DNA of 64,000 nucleotides from assembly GCF_021699055.1 (NCBI RefSeq), contig NZ_SSXC01000002.1, forward strand, positions 1 to 64,000. The letters are read 5' to 3'. The notes below the pieces were generated by a model. The model ran no database searches. It had not been told where the DNA came from and was given only the letters and a program-made list of their open reading frames with translations. Within the stretch, counting starts at the first letter, position 1. Each line of letters begins with the position of its first letter. This document shows, one piece after another, positions 42,268-55,888 of the stretch. The translations under genes and the position numbers were made by a program. The stretch is from Blastococcus sp. MG754426 (lineage in GTDB: Bacteria; Actinomycetota; Actinomycetes; Mycobacteriales; Geodermatophilaceae).

Positions 42268-43333
42268 TCAGCGCAGCACGGCGAGCAGTTCCCGCGCCGA
42301 CGCCTCGTCGGCCGCGGCCACGAACCGGATCAGCGCGCCGGTGTCAGGTGCCAGCCGCAGCGGTTCCCCGCGGTCGGTGAGCACGGTGCCCCCGGCCGCG
42401 AGCAGCACCGCCAGCCCACCGGCGACGTCGTGCACGTGCGTGCCACCGCGGTCCAGGTCGTGCCAGGCCGCCGCCGCGCCGTCGGCGACCAGGCAGAGGT
42501 CGACCGCCGTGCAGCCGGTGATCCGCACCCGGCGGGCCGTCGCCGGCACCGCCACCGCGGTGCCCCGCGGCCCGCTGGGGACGACGACGGTGCCGCCGGG
42601 CCGGGTGCGCACCGCTACCCCGTCCCGGACGGCGCCGTGCCCCTCGACCGCCGCCCAGCGCCGGCCCGAGGAGAGGTCGGCGACCTGCCCGGCGACCGGG
42701 CGGCCGCCGTCCACCAGCGCGGCCGAGAACGCCCACGGCGGCAGCCCGGCGGCGAAGTTGCCGGTGCCGTCGAGCGGGTCGAGCACCACCCACGGCCGAC
42801 CGGCGTCCACCACGGTGTCGCGGCTCTCCTCGCTGAGCACCGGCACGCCCAGCGCGCCGAGCACCTCGACGGCGGCGTCGTGGGCGGCCGCGTCGGCGGC
42901 GAGCGCCGGACTGCCGTCGCGCTTGGTCCGTGCCTCACCGGTGCCGTGCGCGAGCGCCACCGCCGTCTCCACCCGGGTGGCCGCCAGGGCCGCGAGGTGC
43001 GCGAAGCGCAGCGCCAGCGGCGCGTCCGCCGGGGGCGGGGGGACGTCGGTGCACCGGCCGGTCGCCAGGTGCCGTACGCGGTCGCAGCCCCACCCCGCCG
43101 CGGCGGCGAGCACGGCCGGGTGGTCCAGCGGCACGCCGGCCCTTCGGATGACCACGGCGGAGGCGGTGGCCTCGTCGGTCCACTGCCGGCGGACCAGCAC
43201 CACCTGGCCCTCGTCGCCGACCAGCACCCGCGCCCACGGGTCGAGCACCGCCGGGGCCAGCGCGGCCGGCGAGAGCCCCAGCCCCTCGGCCGCCACCGGC
43301 AGGTCGGCGCTGGTCGCCGTGCGCAGCCCCGCC

Positions 43334-43341
<8 letters not shown>
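42268..43341 (-). CDS. Inositol-monophosphatase-family protein with N-terminal extension
   Basis: The C-terminal 250 residues (about 105-357) form an IMPase-like Mg-dependent phosphatase: VLSEESRDT (metal Glu), [26 protein letters not shown] (DPLDGT metal motif) and [18 protein letters not shown]. The first roughly 100 residues are not part of the IMPase fold. They read as an alpha/beta piece ([38 protein letters not shown]) that I do not recognise. The substrate may be inositol-, histidinol- or nucleotide-phosphate. The GTG start lies 8 bases inside the end of ppc, so the genes overlap. Confidence 0.8.
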
Positions 43342-46135
<2,794 letters not shown>

Positions 46136-46308
46136 ACCTGCAGTATCGGGGACGCGGGTGACGCGCTCGTGTCGCCCCCGCTACGGGCTCGTCCAGGGGC
46201 TCGCCGACGGCGACGACATCGGCGAACTCGGGCCCTCCGGCTCCCCGACGGCCCGAGAACGCCGATCTCGCCGGCCGGCCGCGGCGCGGTCGACGGGCCC
46301 GCGGTCCT

Positions 46309-47166
46309 TCAGTGCTCCAGCTCCCGCAGGCACTGCGCCGCGAGCTGGTCGCCGGCCGCGGCGCCCAGGCGGAACTGCTCCACGGCGCCCTCGAGGTCCC
46401 CGCGGTCGGCCAGCAGCACGCCGAGGTTCTGGTGGCAGTAGGCGTCGCCGGCGGCGATGCCGCTGCGGTAGGCCTCCTCGGCGGCCTCCTCGTCGCCGAG
46501 CTCCTCGCGGTAGAGGTTGCCCAGCGGGAGCCAGGCCACCTGCTCGCCGAGCTTGGCGCCCCGCTCGAGCACCGACCGGGCCTCGGCCGACCGGCCGGTC
46601 TCGCGCAGCAGGTGGGCGAGGTCCGCGCGGGCGGCCGGGAAGTGGTGCTGACCGGCACGCAGGTCGTCCTCCAGCGCCGGGTCCAGCGTGGAGCACCAGC
46701 GCCAGCAGGCGACGACGGCCGCCGCCTCGGCGTCGCCGGCGGCGGCGAACTCCTCCGCGACCGCCATGGCCTGCTCGCGCTCCCCCTGCTCGCGCAGCAG
46801 GAACGCCAGCTGCAGGCCACCCTCCAGGTCGCCGGCGGTCGCCGCCCCCCGGTAGGCGCGCATCGCGCCGGCCAGGTCGCCGAGGTCCTCGAGCACCAGG
46901 CCCAGGTTGCGCCAGGCGTCGGCCTCGCCGCCGCGCAGGGCGACCTCGTAGGCCTCGACCGCCTCCTCCCAGCGCTGCTGGGCGGCGAGCGAGTTGCCGA
47001 GGTTGAACGCGGCGACGGAGTCGCCCAGGTCGAACGCGCGGCGGAAGCAGGCCTCGGCATCGGTCTGCCGGCCGGCGTCGGCCAGGTCGCAGCCGAGGTC
47101 GATCAGGGCGTCGGCGTCGTCGGTGGCGAGCAGCCGCCGCAGCCGCACGTCCAGGTCCTCGGTCAT
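46309..47166 (-). CDS. Tetratricopeptide/Sel1-like repeat protein
   Basis: The 285-residue protein is made of about seven helical repeats of 34-36 residues with TPR consensus spacing, for example DAEACFRRAFDLGDSVAAFNLGNSLAAQQRWEEAVEAYEVAL and AEEAYRSGIAAGDAYCHQNLGVLLADRGDLEGAVEQFRLGAAAG. There is no signal peptide or enzyme domain. Such proteins act as scaffolds; the partner is unknown. ATG 47166 has GATCAT seven bases upstream. The 173 bases between it and ppc hold no gene. Confidence 0.85.
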   Translation of the reverse strand: MTEDLDVRLRRLLATDDADALIDLGCDLADAGRQTDAEACFRRAFDLGDSVAAFNLGNSLAAQQRWEEAVEAYEVALRGGEADAWRNLGLVLEDLGDLAGAMRAYRGAATAGDLEGGLQLAFLLREQGEREQAMAVAEEFAAAGDAEAAAVVACWRWCSTLDPALEDDLRAGQHHFPAARADLAHLLRETGRSAEARSVLERGAKLGEQVAWLPLGNLYREELGDEEAAEEAYRSGIAAGDAYCHQNLGVLLADRGDLEGAVEQFRLGAAAGDQLAAQCLRELEH

Positions 47167-47181
47167 GCCGCAGATGATCGC

Positions 47182-47212
47182 GGCGAGGGGGCGCGCTGCG
47201 CGCCCCCTCGCC
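47182..47212 (-). terminator. Terminator hairpin after the F420-type oxidoreductase gene
   Basis: GGCGAGGGGGCGCGC (47182-47196) and its exact complement (47198-47212) form a stem of about 12-13 bp with a 5-7 base loop once sterics are allowed. It is 70 bases downstream of the LLM oxidoreductase stop and just upstream of the repeat-protein gene, all on the minus strand. It is not followed by a T-run. Confidence 0.6.
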
Positions 47213-47281
47213 CCCCGACCTCACCCCAACGGAGCGGCACGGGGCCGGCCGGTCACCCGATCAGCCGACCCGGGCCGCCCA

Positions 47282-48262
47282 TCAGCTGCCGAACGCCTCC
47301 CGCCAGGCCGGCAGGAGGGACCCGCGCACCCACTCCAGGTAGGGCTCCTGCTGGTCGCCACCGATCTGCACGAGGGCCAGGTGGGTGAAGCCCGCCTCGG
47401 CGTACTCCCGGGCGCCCTCGATCACCGCCTGGACGTCGTCGCCGCACGGGATGGACCCGGCGACGTCGTCCGGGGTGACGAACTGGCTCGCGGCGTCGAA
47501 GGCGCTGGTGCCGGGCAGCTCGGCGTTGACCTTCCAGCCCAGGCCGAACCAGCGGAACAGGCCGTGCGCCCGCTGCACGGCGGCGTCCCGGTCCGTGCCG
47601 AAGCTGATCGGCATCTGCGCGACCTTCGGCTTCCCGGCGCCGCCCGCGCTCTCGAACTGCTCCACGAGCTCGCTCATCGGGTCGGTGGCGACCAGGACGT
47701 CGGCCAGCTCGCCGGCGATCGTCGCCGCCTGCTTGCCGCCCGCCGCGAAGCCGATGGGCACCCGCTTGTCCGGCAGGTCCCACAGCTTGGCGGACTCGAC
47801 GTCGAAGTGCTCCCCGCGGAAGTTCGTGTAGCCCTCCCCGTCGAACAGGTCGCGGATGATGTGCAGCGCCTCCACGATGCGCTCGTGCCGCACGTCGGCC
47901 GCGGGCCACCCGCCGCCGACGACGTGCTCGTTGAGGTTCTCCCCCGCGCCGATGCCCAGGGTGAAGCGGCCCTCGGAGAGGATCTGCAGCGTCGCGGCCT
48001 GCTGCGCCACGACCGCCGGGTGGTAGCGGAAGGTCGGGCAGGTCACGTAGGTCATCAGCGGGATCCGGCTGGTCGCCTGCGCCGCCGCCCCGAGCGTCAC
48101 CCACGCGTTCGGCGAGTGCCCCATCTCGTCCAGCCACGGGGAGTAGTGGTCGCTGCTGACGGCGAAGTCGAACCCGACCTCCTCGGCACCGGCCACATGG
48201 CGGACGAGGTCCCTCGGCCCGGCCTGCTCGGTCATCATCGTGTAGCCCAGCTGCAAAGACAT
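47282..48262 (-). CDS. F420-dependent LLM-class oxidoreductase (TIGR03557-like)
   Basis: The 326-residue luciferase-like TIM-barrel protein shows SLQLGYTMMTEQAGPRDLVRHVAGAEEVGFDFAVSSDHYSPWL, GENLNEHVVG, LSEGRFTLGIGAG and VPIGFAAGGKQAATIAGELAD, the pattern of the actinobacterial F420-dependent group, related to F420-dependent glucose-6-phosphate dehydrogenase. It probably uses F420 rather than FMN; the substrate is unknown. ATG 48262 (SLQLGY) is preferred over the longer frame because the added residues are low complexity. Confidence 0.85.
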   Translation of the reverse strand: MSLQLGYTMMTEQAGPRDLVRHVAGAEEVGFDFAVSSDHYSPWLDEMGHSPNAWVTLGAAAQATSRIPLMTYVTCPTFRYHPAVVAQQAATLQILSEGRFTLGIGAGENLNEHVVGGGWPAADVRHERIVEALHIIRDLFDGEGYTNFRGEHFDVESAKLWDLPDKRVPIGFAAGGKQAATIAGELADVLVATDPMSELVEQFESAGGAGKPKVAQMPISFGTDRDAAVQRAHGLFRWFGLGWKVNAELPGTSAFDAASQFVTPDDVAGSIPCGDDVQAVIEGAREYAEAGFTHLALVQIGGDQQEPYLEWVRGSLLPAWREAFGS

Positions 48263-48298
48263 GCCTGCCCGGCTACCCCGCGGCCCGGCGGGCAACCG

Positions 48299-49507
48299 CT
48301 ACGCGCGCTCGGCCCTCAGCGCCTCCCGCAGCTTGGTCTTCCCGCTGGTGCGCAGCAGCGCCCCGGCGTAGACCCGGCCGCCCAGGCGGACGGCCGCCAC
48401 GATCGCCACCAGCATGACCGCCACGGCCACGGCGACCTCCCACGCGGCGGCCTCGCCGGCGGCCTGCCGGACCGGCATGACGAGCGGGGAGAGGCCGGGG
48501 ACGTAGGAGGTGACCACCGCGAGCGTGCCACCGGGGTCGGCCGCCGCCTGGATGCCGACGAAGAAGCCGCCGATGAGCAGGACCATCATCGGGGTCAGGA
48601 CGCTCCCGAGGTCCTCCTGCCGGCTGACCAGCGACGCCGCCACCGCGAAGGCGGCCGCGTAGAACGCGTACCCCAGCACGAACCACAGGACGACCGACAC
48701 CACGGTGCCGATCAGGGCACCCGGTACGGCGACGACGTCGAAGGCGAGCGCGCCCCCCACGGCGATGACGCCGATGAGCACGATCTGGGCCAGCCCGAGG
48801 ACACCGAGCCCGATGATCTTCCCCGCGAGCAGCTGCCAGGGGCGCATGGTCGCCAGCAGCAGCTCCACCACGCGGCTGGCCTTCTCCTCCACCACGCCCT
48901 GGGCCACGAACTGCCCGAACATGATGAGCAGGCCGTAGAGCAACCCCACGCCGATGATCGCGACGAGGACCTGCTGCTGGTCCTCCTCGTCGTCGGCTGC
49001 CAGCGCGGTCACCTCGACCTCGGGGACCGCGTCCAGGTCGACGCCGGCCTCGGCCAGCTGCTGGGCGACCGCCACCCCGCTGACGGCGGCGTTGACCACC
49101 GCCTCCATCGTCGCGTCGCGGTCCTCCACCAGGAGCTCGGGCGCCGGACCGCCACCGGCGAGCAGCGCGCCGTCGACGTCCCCGGTCTCCACCGCCTGGC
49201 GCGCCGCGGCCTCGTCGTCCAGCGGCACCACCGTGACGTCGATCCCGATGGCCTGGCCCTGCGCCTCGACGGCCGGCCCGAGCTGGGCGGTGTCGCCCAC
49301 CACCCCCAGCCGGGGCTCCTCGCCGCCGGAGTTCACGGCCACCTGGAAGCCGAGGATGCCGATCAGCAGCACGACGGTGAGGACGACGCCGATGATGAAG
49401 TTCTTGTCCCGGAGACGGGCGGAGATCTCGCGGCCGGCGACGAGCCGGACGAGCTCGGCGCTGCCCGGGTCGCGCCCGGCGTCCCGGGTCGGGTCCGGGG
49501 CGCTCAC
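48299..49507 (-). CDS. ABC-2 exporter permease (NatB-like)
   Basis: The 402-residue membrane protein has one N-terminal helix (about 36-57), a large extracytoplasmic loop (60-180) and five or six helices at the C-terminal half: IIGVGLLYGLLIMFGQFVAQGVVEEKASRVVELLLATMRPWQLLAGKIIGLG, the ABC-2 NatB pattern. NatAB-type transporters export ions, drugs or peptides. GTG 49507 overlaps the stop of the ATPase gene (GTGA 49504-49507). The substrate is unknown. Confidence 0.88.
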   Translation of the reverse strand: MSAPDPTRDAGRDPGSAELVRLVAGREISARLRDKNFIIGVVLTVVLLIGILGFQVAVNSGGEEPRLGVVGDTAQLGPAVEAQGQAIGIDVTVVPLDDEAAARQAVETGDVDGALLAGGGPAPELLVEDRDATMEAVVNAAVSGVAVAQQLAEAGVDLDAVPEVEVTALAADDEEDQQQVLVAIIGVGLLYGLLIMFGQFVAQGVVEEKASRVVELLLATMRPWQLLAGKIIGLGVLGLAQIVLIGVIAVGGALAFDVVAVPGALIGTVVSVVLWFVLGYAFYAAAFAVAASLVSRQEDLGSVLTPMMVLLIGGFFVGIQAAADPGGTLAVVTSYVPGLSPLVMPVRQAAGEAAAWEVAVAVAVMLVAIVAAVRLGGRVYAGALLRTSGKTKLREALRAERA

Positions 49508-50421
49508 GCCGCCACCTCCTGCTCGGTGCGCGGATCGGCGACGGCGCCGCGGAACAGCTCCACCAGCGTGGGCTCCCGCCAGGCGAAGTGCGCGACCCGC
49601 CCGGTCCGCACCGCCGCGGCCAGGACCGCCTGGTCGTCGGCGTGCCCGGCCAGGTCCAGCAGCGTGTCGCCGGCCTGCTCGGAGACGACGCGGACGCCCG
49701 GCAGGGCGGTGGCCCAGCCCGGGGCGGCGTCGGGGACGACGACGCGCAGCAGGCGACCGGCCTCCCGCCGCCGCAGCTCCTCCACGGTGCCGGTCGCGAC
49801 CATGCGCCCGCGGGCGAGGATGCCGACCGAGTCGCACAGCCGCTCGACCAGGTCCAGCTGGTGGCTGGAGAAGACCACCGGCACACCGCTGCGGACCTGG
49901 TCCAGCAGCGCCTCGGCCAGGGAGTCGACGCCCACGGGGTCCAGCCCGGAGAACGGCTCGTCCAGGATGAGCACCTCGGGGCGGCTGACCAGCGCGGCAG
50001 CGAGCTGGACGCGCTGCTGGTTGCCCAGCGACAGCTTCTCCACCGGGTCGCCGCGGCGGGCGCCCAGGCCCAGCCGCTCGACCCACTCCTCGGACGCCCG
50101 CGCGGCCGCCGCCCGGTCGAGGCCGTGGAGCCGGGCGAGGTACGCCACCTGCTCGCCGACCTTCATCTTCGGGTACAGCCCGCGCTCCTCCGGCATGTAG
50201 CCGACCCGGCGGCGCAGCACCTGGTCGAGCCGCCGGCCCTGCCAGCGCACCTCGCCGGCGTCGGGCAGCACCAGGCCCATCGCGATGCGCATCGTCGTCG
50301 TCTTGCCGGCACCGTTCGAGCCGCAGAAGCCGAACATCGAGCCGGGCCGGACGGCGAAGCCCACGCCGTCGAGCACCTGGTTGTCGCCGTAGCTCTTGCG
50401 GAGCCCGTCGAACTCGAGCAC
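49504..50421 (-). CDS. ABC exporter ATP-binding protein (NatA-like)
   Basis: The 305-residue ATPase shows Walker A GSNGAGKTTT, the Q-loop GYMPEERGLYPKMKVGEQ, the degenerate signature LSLGNQQRVQLAAAL (SLGNQ where SGGQ is usual), Walker B VLILDEPFSGLDPVG and the switch VVFSSHQLDLVERLC. A C-terminal 80-residue regulatory domain follows. GTG 50421 has AGGAGG 5 bases upstream. It forms one operon with the permease gene. The TetR-type palindrome at 50452-50470 lies in its promoter. Confidence 0.92.
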   Translation of the reverse strand: MLEFDGLRKSYGDNQVLDGVGFAVRPGSMFGFCGSNGAGKTTTMRIAMGLVLPDAGEVRWQGRRLDQVLRRRVGYMPEERGLYPKMKVGEQVAYLARLHGLDRAAAARASEEWVERLGLGARRGDPVEKLSLGNQQRVQLAAALVSRPEVLILDEPFSGLDPVGVDSLAEALLDQVRSGVPVVFSSHQLDLVERLCDSVGILARGRMVATGTVEELRRREAGRLLRVVVPDAAPGWATALPGVRVVSEQAGDTLLDLAGHADDQAVLAAAVRTGRVAHFAWREPTLVELFRGAVADPRTEQEVAA

Positions 50422-50451
50422 CGGTCCTCCTGCCGTCGTCCTCCTGTGTCG

Positions 50452-50470
50452 ACCGACCGTATCGGTCGGT
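50452..50470. promoter_or_regulatory. TetR-type palindromic operator
   Basis: ACCGACCG-TAT-CGGTCGGT, perfect 8-bp arms with a 3-base centre, is a common shape for TetR-family operators. On the minus strand TACGGT inside it is a plausible -10 box for the exporter operon, so repressor and polymerase would compete. No TetR gene is within the window, so the regulator is encoded elsewhere. It lies between the exporter genes and udgX. Confidence 0.65.
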
Positions 50471-50559
50471 GGCCTGCGGGACGACGACGTACCGGGGACG
50501 TGTCCGGGAACGGTGCGCGACCGGTCGCGCCGGGGCGCCTCCTGCGGTGTCATCGGCGC

Positions 50560-51228
50560 ATGAGCGAGAGCGACGGCGTGGCGCGGCCGCCTGCCGGGGT
50601 CGGCCTGGCGGGGCTGCGGTCGGCCGCGGCCGGGTGCCGGGCCTGCGAGCTGTGGCAGGACACCACCCAGACGGTGTTCGGGGAGGGGCCCGAGACCGCC
50701 CGGGTGGTCTTCGTCGGCGAGCAGCCGGGTGACCAGGAGGACCGGAGGGGCGAGCCGTTCGTCGGCCCCGCGGGCCGGTTGCTCGACCAGGCCCTGGCCG
50801 ACGCGGGCATCGACCGCCGGGACAGCTACGTCACCAACTCGGTCAAGCACTTCTCGCACACGGTGAAGGGCAAGCGGCGGATCCACCAGACGCCGCGGGC
50901 CGAGCACCTGCGGGCGTGCCGGCCGTGGCTGGAGGCGGAGTTCGCCGTCCTGCAGCCCGAGGTCGTCGTGGCCCTGGGTGCGACGGCGGCCAAGGGGCTG
51001 ATCTCGCCGTCGTTCCGGATCACCCGCGACCACGGCCGGCTGCTGCCCTGGACCCCGCCGGGCGCCCCGGCACCGACCGAGGACGACGACGAGGACGCCC
51101 CGCACCAGACGTGGATCCTCGCGACCACCCACCCGTCGGCGGTCCTGCGCACCCCCGACGAGGCGCGCGCCGCCGCCTACGACGCCCTGGTCGCCGACCT
51201 GCGCACGGTCGCCGGGGCGCTCGCCTGA
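50560..51228 (+). CDS. udgX: UdgX-type uracil-DNA glycosylase
   Basis: The 222-residue family-4-like UDG removes uracil from DNA. Seen: motif A GEQPGDQEDRRGEPFVGPAGRLLDQ, Fe-S cysteines in AGCRACELW, the KGKRRIHQTP loop, VVVALGATAAKGL and THPSAVLR. The KRRIH loop is the hallmark of UdgX, where its His bonds covalently to the abasic sugar (established for M. smegmatis UdgX). The acidic linker DDDEDAP is a local addition. ATG 50560 has TGTCAT and six bases upstream, a leaderless start. Confidence 0.92.
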   Translation: MSESDGVARPPAGVGLAGLRSAAAGCRACELWQDTTQTVFGEGPETARVVFVGEQPGDQEDRRGEPFVGPAGRLLDQALADAGIDRRDSYVTNSVKHFSHTVKGKRRIHQTPRAEHLRACRPWLEAEFAVLQPEVVVALGATAAKGLISPSFRITRDHGRLLPWTPPGAPAPTEDDDEDAPHQTWILATTHPSAVLRTPDEARAAAYDALVADLRTVAGALA

Positions 51229-51288
51229 TCCCACCATGTGGACTACCGGCGAGTAGGAACCACCGGTACCGGTTACGGCGTCGGTGCG

Positions 51289-51333
51289 CCCGGCCGGCCT
51301 CGCCACTCTCGGGGGCGGGCGAGCCCGGCCGGG
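51289..51333. terminator. Bidirectional hairpin between udgX and MFS gene
   Basis: CCCGGCCGGCCTCGCC (51289-51304) pairs with GGCGAGCCCGGCCGGG (51318-51333), 16-bp arms with one mismatch and a 13-base loop. It lies between two convergent genes, where it can stop transcription from either side. Confidence 0.65.
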
Positions 51334-51342
51334 TCCCGGCGC

Positions 51343-52668
51343 TCAGCCGGTCCGGTCGACGGCCGACCGCGAGGCGCGGAAGAACCAGAACGAGGGCACC
51401 AGGAGCGCGACGGCGGCCATCGCGACCAGCACCACGACACCCCCGGACGCCATCGCGAAGGTCACCCCGGCCGCGCTGGCCAGGCCACCGGCGCGCAGGT
51501 CGCCCAGCCGGGGGCCGCCGGTCACCACGACGATGAAGACGCCCTGCATGCGGCCGCGCATCTCCTCGGGCGCCGCCGTCTGCAGCATGGAGCTGCGCAG
51601 CACCGCGCTCACCATGTCACCCGCGCCCGCGACGGCCAGGCAGAGGACCGCCAGCCACAGCGTCGGCGCGAAGCCGAAGCCGATGATCGCCACCGCCCAC
51701 ACGGCGATCGAGACGATCACCACGGCGCCCTGCCGGTCGACCTTCGACACCCAGCCCGACGTCAGCCCCATCGCCAGCGCGCCGATCGAGATGCCCGCGA
51801 AGAGCCAGCCCAGGCTGTTGGGCGACTCGGCGTACCGGGTCTCGGAGAGCTCGGGGAACACCGCCTGCGGCCAGGCGAACAGCATCGCGACGACGTCGAC
51901 GACGAAGGTCATCAGCAGCACCGGCTGGGTGCGCAGGAAGGCGAACCCCTCCCCCACCCCGCGCACGGCGGCGCCCAGGCGCAGCTTCCCCGCGTCGCGG
52001 CCCGGCGGCAGCGGCGGCAGCCCGCGCAGCAGCGCCGCCGCGACCACGAAACCGACCGCGTCGATGGCGTACGCGGTGAACAGCGAGCCCAGCCCGATCA
52101 GCAGCCCCGCGAGCAGCGGGCCCACGATCACGCCGATCTGCCGGACGGTCATCGCCAGCGCGTTGGCGGCGGGCACGCGGTCGGTGCCCACCAGCGCGGG
52201 GATGACCGCGTAGCGCGTCGGCGAGTTGACCGCGGTGAAGGCGGAGACCGCGGCCGTCAGGACCCACAGGAGGGCCAGGTTGCCGCCGCCCGGGAGCAGC
52301 GCCTGCGCGGCGAGCAGCGCGCTGGTCACCGCCGCGCCGACCGAGGTGACCACCAGCAGCCGCCGGCGGTCCATGGCGTCCGCGATCGCCCCGCCCAGGA
52401 GCCCGAAGACGACCAGCGGGACCAGCGCGACCACCGAGGTCACCCCGACCATGAACGAGGAGCCGGTCAGCAGGAAGACCTGGAAGGGAACGGCGACCAG
52501 CGTCATCTGCTGGCCGATCGTGGTGGTGGCGATGCCCCAGAACAGCCGCCGGTAGCGGGGGTCCCGCAGCGGCGTCGTGTCGATCGCCCAGCCGCGCCGG
52601 CGCACCCGCTCCGGGACCGGCTCCTCGACCGGCGCGCCCCCCTCGACCGGGTCGACGGGCTGGCTCAC
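51343..52668 (-). CDS. MFS exporter (EntS/MFS_3-like)
   Basis: The 441-residue transporter has 12 membrane helices. It starts with LRDPRYRRLFWGIATTTIGQQMTLVAVPFQVFLLTGSSFMVG and has the GAIADAMDRRRLLV loop between helices 2 and 3 and SPTRYAVIPALVG with the AANALAMTVRQIGVIVGPLLAG signature. This resembles EntS-like MFS exporters of siderophores or drugs. It starts 16 bases after pdxH on the same strand, so the two share a transcript. The substrate is unknown. Confidence 0.87.
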   Translation of the reverse strand: MSQPVDPVEGGAPVEEPVPERVRRRGWAIDTTPLRDPRYRRLFWGIATTTIGQQMTLVAVPFQVFLLTGSSFMVGVTSVVALVPLVVFGLLGGAIADAMDRRRLLVVTSVGAAVTSALLAAQALLPGGGNLALLWVLTAAVSAFTAVNSPTRYAVIPALVGTDRVPAANALAMTVRQIGVIVGPLLAGLLIGLGSLFTAYAIDAVGFVVAAALLRGLPPLPPGRDAGKLRLGAAVRGVGEGFAFLRTQPVLLMTFVVDVVAMLFAWPQAVFPELSETRYAESPNSLGWLFAGISIGALAMGLTSGWVSKVDRQGAVVIVSIAVWAVAIIGFGFAPTLWLAVLCLAVAGAGDMVSAVLRSSMLQTAAPEEMRGRMQGVFIVVVTGGPRLGDLRAGGLASAAGVTFAMASGGVVVLVAMAAVALLVPSFWFFRASRSAVDRTG

Positions 52669-52684
52669 CGCGTCCGCCGTGCGC

Positions 52685-53332
52685 TCACGGGGCGAGCCGC
52701 TGGACGATCCAGCCCCCGCCCTCGGCCGTGTCGCGCACGAAGCGCAGCCGGTCGTGCAGCCGGTCCGCCCCGCCCTGCCAGAACTCCACCCGCTCGGGGA
52801 CCACCCGGTAGCCGCCCCACACCTCCGGGCGGGGCACCGGGCCCTCCGGCGTCTGCTCGTCGAGCAGCCGCACGCGCTCCTCGAGCTCCTGCCGGGAATC
52901 CACGACGGTCGACTGCACCGAGGCGACCGCGGCCAGCTGCGAGCCGCGCGGCCGGGGGTCCCACAGCCCGTCGGAGGCGGCGTCGCCGATCCGCTCCACC
53001 CGGCCGGTCACCCGCACCTGCCGCTGCAGCGCGTGCCAGGGGAAGACGAGCGCGGCGCGCGGGTTCACCGCCAGCTGCGCGCCCTTGGCGGAGGCGTAGC
53101 TGGTGCCGAACACGATGCCGTCGGTGTCGTAGCCCTTCATGAGCACGATCCGCGCGTCCGGCGCACCGTCGGCGTCGGCGGTCGCCACCACGACGGCGTT
53201 GGGCTCGGGGATCTCCGCGGCGACGGCGTCGGCGAACCAGCGGTCGAACTGCTCGACCCAGGACGGGGCGAGCTCCTCCTCGCGCAGCCGCCCGAGGGTG
53301 TAGTCGTTGCGCATGCGGGTCAGATCGGGCAC
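52685..53332 (-). CDS. pdxH: Pyridoxamine 5'-phosphate oxidase
   Basis: This FMN enzyme makes pyridoxal phosphate. The 215-residue protein is full length: NAVVVATADADGAPDARIVLMKGYDTDGIVFGTSYASAKGAQLAVNPRAALVFPWHALQRQVRVTGRVERI, then PRPEVWGGYRVVPERVEFWQGGADRLHDRL and RLAP at the end. GTG 53332 has CAGCAT six bases upstream, a leaderless start. It is divergent from citA, and the PLP enzyme gene serC follows citA, suggesting shared cofactor supply. Confidence 0.95.
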   Translation of the reverse strand: MPDLTRMRNDYTLGRLREEELAPSWVEQFDRWFADAVAAEIPEPNAVVVATADADGAPDARIVLMKGYDTDGIVFGTSYASAKGAQLAVNPRAALVFPWHALQRQVRVTGRVERIGDAASDGLWDPRPRGSQLAAVASVQSTVVDSRQELEERVRLLDEQTPEGPVPRPEVWGGYRVVPERVEFWQGGADRLHDRLRFVRDTAEGGGWIVQRLAP

Positions 53333-53487
53333 GCCGACATGCTGGCACCGGGCCCGCGGGACGGCGCGGGAAGGCGCCCGTGCCGCCCCGGCTGTGCCGG
53401 GCCGGGCCGGACGGCCTAGGGTCGGCTGGCAACCGTGCGCCGGTCCCCCGAGCGCACGTGGGTCCCGCGCGCAGAGGAGCTTGCGAG

Positions 53488-55817
<2,330 letters not shown>

Positions 55818-55888
55818 GCGGACCCGCCGCCCCCACCGCTCGCGGGCTCGCGGCGGGTCCCTGCAGGGGGCCGACGACTTCGTGCAGC

